NCBI RefSeq assembly: GCF_001512295.1
Contig: NZ_LNUP01000011.1
Span: 937,781 to 1,001,780 of the forward strand
From: Pseudomonas sp. EpS/L25
GTDB lineage: Bacteria > Pseudomonadota > Gammaproteobacteria > Pseudomonadales > Pseudomonadaceae
Length of the DNA: 64,000 nt
Direction: 5' to 3'
Part shown: positions 63,342 to 64,000 of the stretch, one piece after another
Layout of the letters: each line of letters begins with the position of its first letter
Numbering within the stretch: position 1 is the stretch's first letter
Position numbers and translations under genes: made by a program
The notes under the pieces: generated by a model
The model's database searches: none
What the model saw: the letters and a program-made list of their open reading frames with translations, nothing else
Told to the model about the DNA's origin: nothing

Positions 63342-63968
63342 ATGAAACTGCTCCACATTGACTCCAGCATCATGGGCAATGCCTCTGTTAGCCGTGAACT
63401 CAGCGCGGCCGTAGTGGCTGCCATCAAGGCTGATCGACCTGATATTCAAGTGACGTACCGCGATCTGATCGCGGAAGAGGTAAGTCATCTGAGCGGCCCT
63501 ATTGCCGCAGGTTTTCGCCAACCGCAGCAGGCCGATCTCGCGCCGGATATCCTGGCAGAACAGCAACTATCCGAAACGTTGGTGACGGAGTTTCTGGCGA
63601 GCGACATCCTCGTCATCGGTGCTCCCATGTACAACTTCAGCGTACCCACGCAGCTTAAATCCTGGCTGGATCGGATAGCGCAGGTCAACCGGACCTTCAA
63701 ATACACCGACAAAGGTCCGATTGGACTCACTCAGGACAAGCACATCATCGTGGTCTCTGCACGCGGAGGCTTCTACGCCGACGGCACTTTCCAGGACATG
63801 GATTTCCAGGAGCGTTACCTTCGCGCATTTTTCGCCTTTCTAGGCGTTGCAGACGTCGAGTTTGTCCGTGCTGAAGGGGTATCGAAAGGAGACCAGGTAC
63901 GTCGTGCCGGGATCGAGTCCGCTCTCTCTTCAATCCGAAACATCGTGACGAATCCGCCTGCCAAGTGA
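63342..63968 (+). CDS. azoR: FMN-dependent NADH-azoreductase
   Basis: A 208-residue flavodoxin-like quinone/azo reductase (AzoR family): MKLLHIDSSIMGNASVSREL at the FMN site, APMYNFSVPTQLKSWLDRI in the middle and VVSARGGFY are diagnostic. Two-electron reduction of quinones or azo compounds with NADH protects from electrophiles. Its partner hydrolase and regulator suggest induction by an aromatic or quinone-like compound. Full length for the family. Confidence 0.93.
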   Translation: MKLLHIDSSIMGNASVSRELSAAVVAAIKADRPDIQVTYRDLIAEEVSHLSGPIAAGFRQPQQADLAPDILAEQQLSETLVTEFLASDILVIGAPMYNFSVPTQLKSWLDRIAQVNRTFKYTDKGPIGLTQDKHIIVVSARGGFYADGTFQDMDFQERYLRAFFAFLGVADVEFVRAEGVSKGDQVRRAGIESALSSIRNIVTNPPAK

Positions 63969-63996
63969 ACGTAGCTTCCCCCGTGAGGAGTCAACA

Positions 63997-64000
63997 ATGC
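63997..64000 (+). CDS. Start of a further gene, cut by the window edge
   Basis: A ribosome binding site GTGAGGAG followed 8 nt later by ATG at 63997 begins a frame that leaves the window. It follows the azoreductase gene by 28 nt, so it is likely the third gene of that operon. Nothing of the product can be read. Confidence 0.45.

Overview
The window is GC-rich bacterial DNA, by eye about 65% G+C. Gene content (soxBDAG, liuABCDE, mdcABCDEGH with madLM, gudPD, split transketolase) and dense ATGA/TGATG gene overlaps point to the genus Pseudomonas, possibly near the P. oryzihabitans/psychrotolerans group. The species guess is inference. It is almost entirely accessory catabolism: small operons, each with its own regulator. 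No rRNA, tRNA, CRISPR or prophage was seen.

Layout. (1) 0.1-8.7 kb: an XRE-cupin regulator, then purU-folD-soxBDAG and an IclR regulator. Sarcosine is demethylated, and the methylene-THF formed is drained to formate by FolD and PurU. A 157-bp MITE sits between soxB and soxD, and a decayed relative lies after the IclR gene. (2) 8.9-11.9 kb: a visibly AT-richer island with a broken ATP-grasp gene, an RhtA-like exporter and a divergent LysR regulator, bounded by an IS5-type transposase remnant. (3) 11.9-28.7 kb: a NUDIX gene, then a scattered regulon marked by the palindrome TGGTATACCA. It holds an NCS1 permease, LLM flavin monooxygenase, AA_synth/DUF1185 protein, alpha/beta hydrolase, aldehyde dehydrogenase, flavin reductase, GntR-FCD regulator, DUF1330 protein, RibB paralogue, a polyamine-type ABC transporter and a chemoreceptor. 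This is the best candidate for an undescribed system. An orphan choline/betaine-type binding protein and a second MITE lie inside it.

(4) 28.9-36.6 kb: a LysR regulator divergent from the leucine/isovalerate operon liuABCDE. (5) 36.7-40.6 kb: a LacI regulator, glucarate transporter and glucarate dehydratase, with a paired operator. (6) 40.8-41.5 kb: a secreted YfdX-family protein. (7) 41.6-50.0 kb: a complete biotin-independent malonate decarboxylase operon with the MadLM transporter and a convergent LysR regulator; mdcG carries an in-frame 27-bp inverted repeat.

(8) 50.5-54.9 kb: a ribose-type ABC importer with an amidohydrolase-2 (lactonase-like) gene, followed by about 1.2 kb without a convincing gene. 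(9) 56.2-61.3 kb: SDR, MFS and two-subunit transketolase under a divergent LysR regulator, an unassigned sugar/polyol pathway. (10) 61.3-64.0 kb: a GlxA-type AraC regulator divergent from an exported alpha/beta hydrolase and an azoreductase. The first codon of another gene lies at the window edge.
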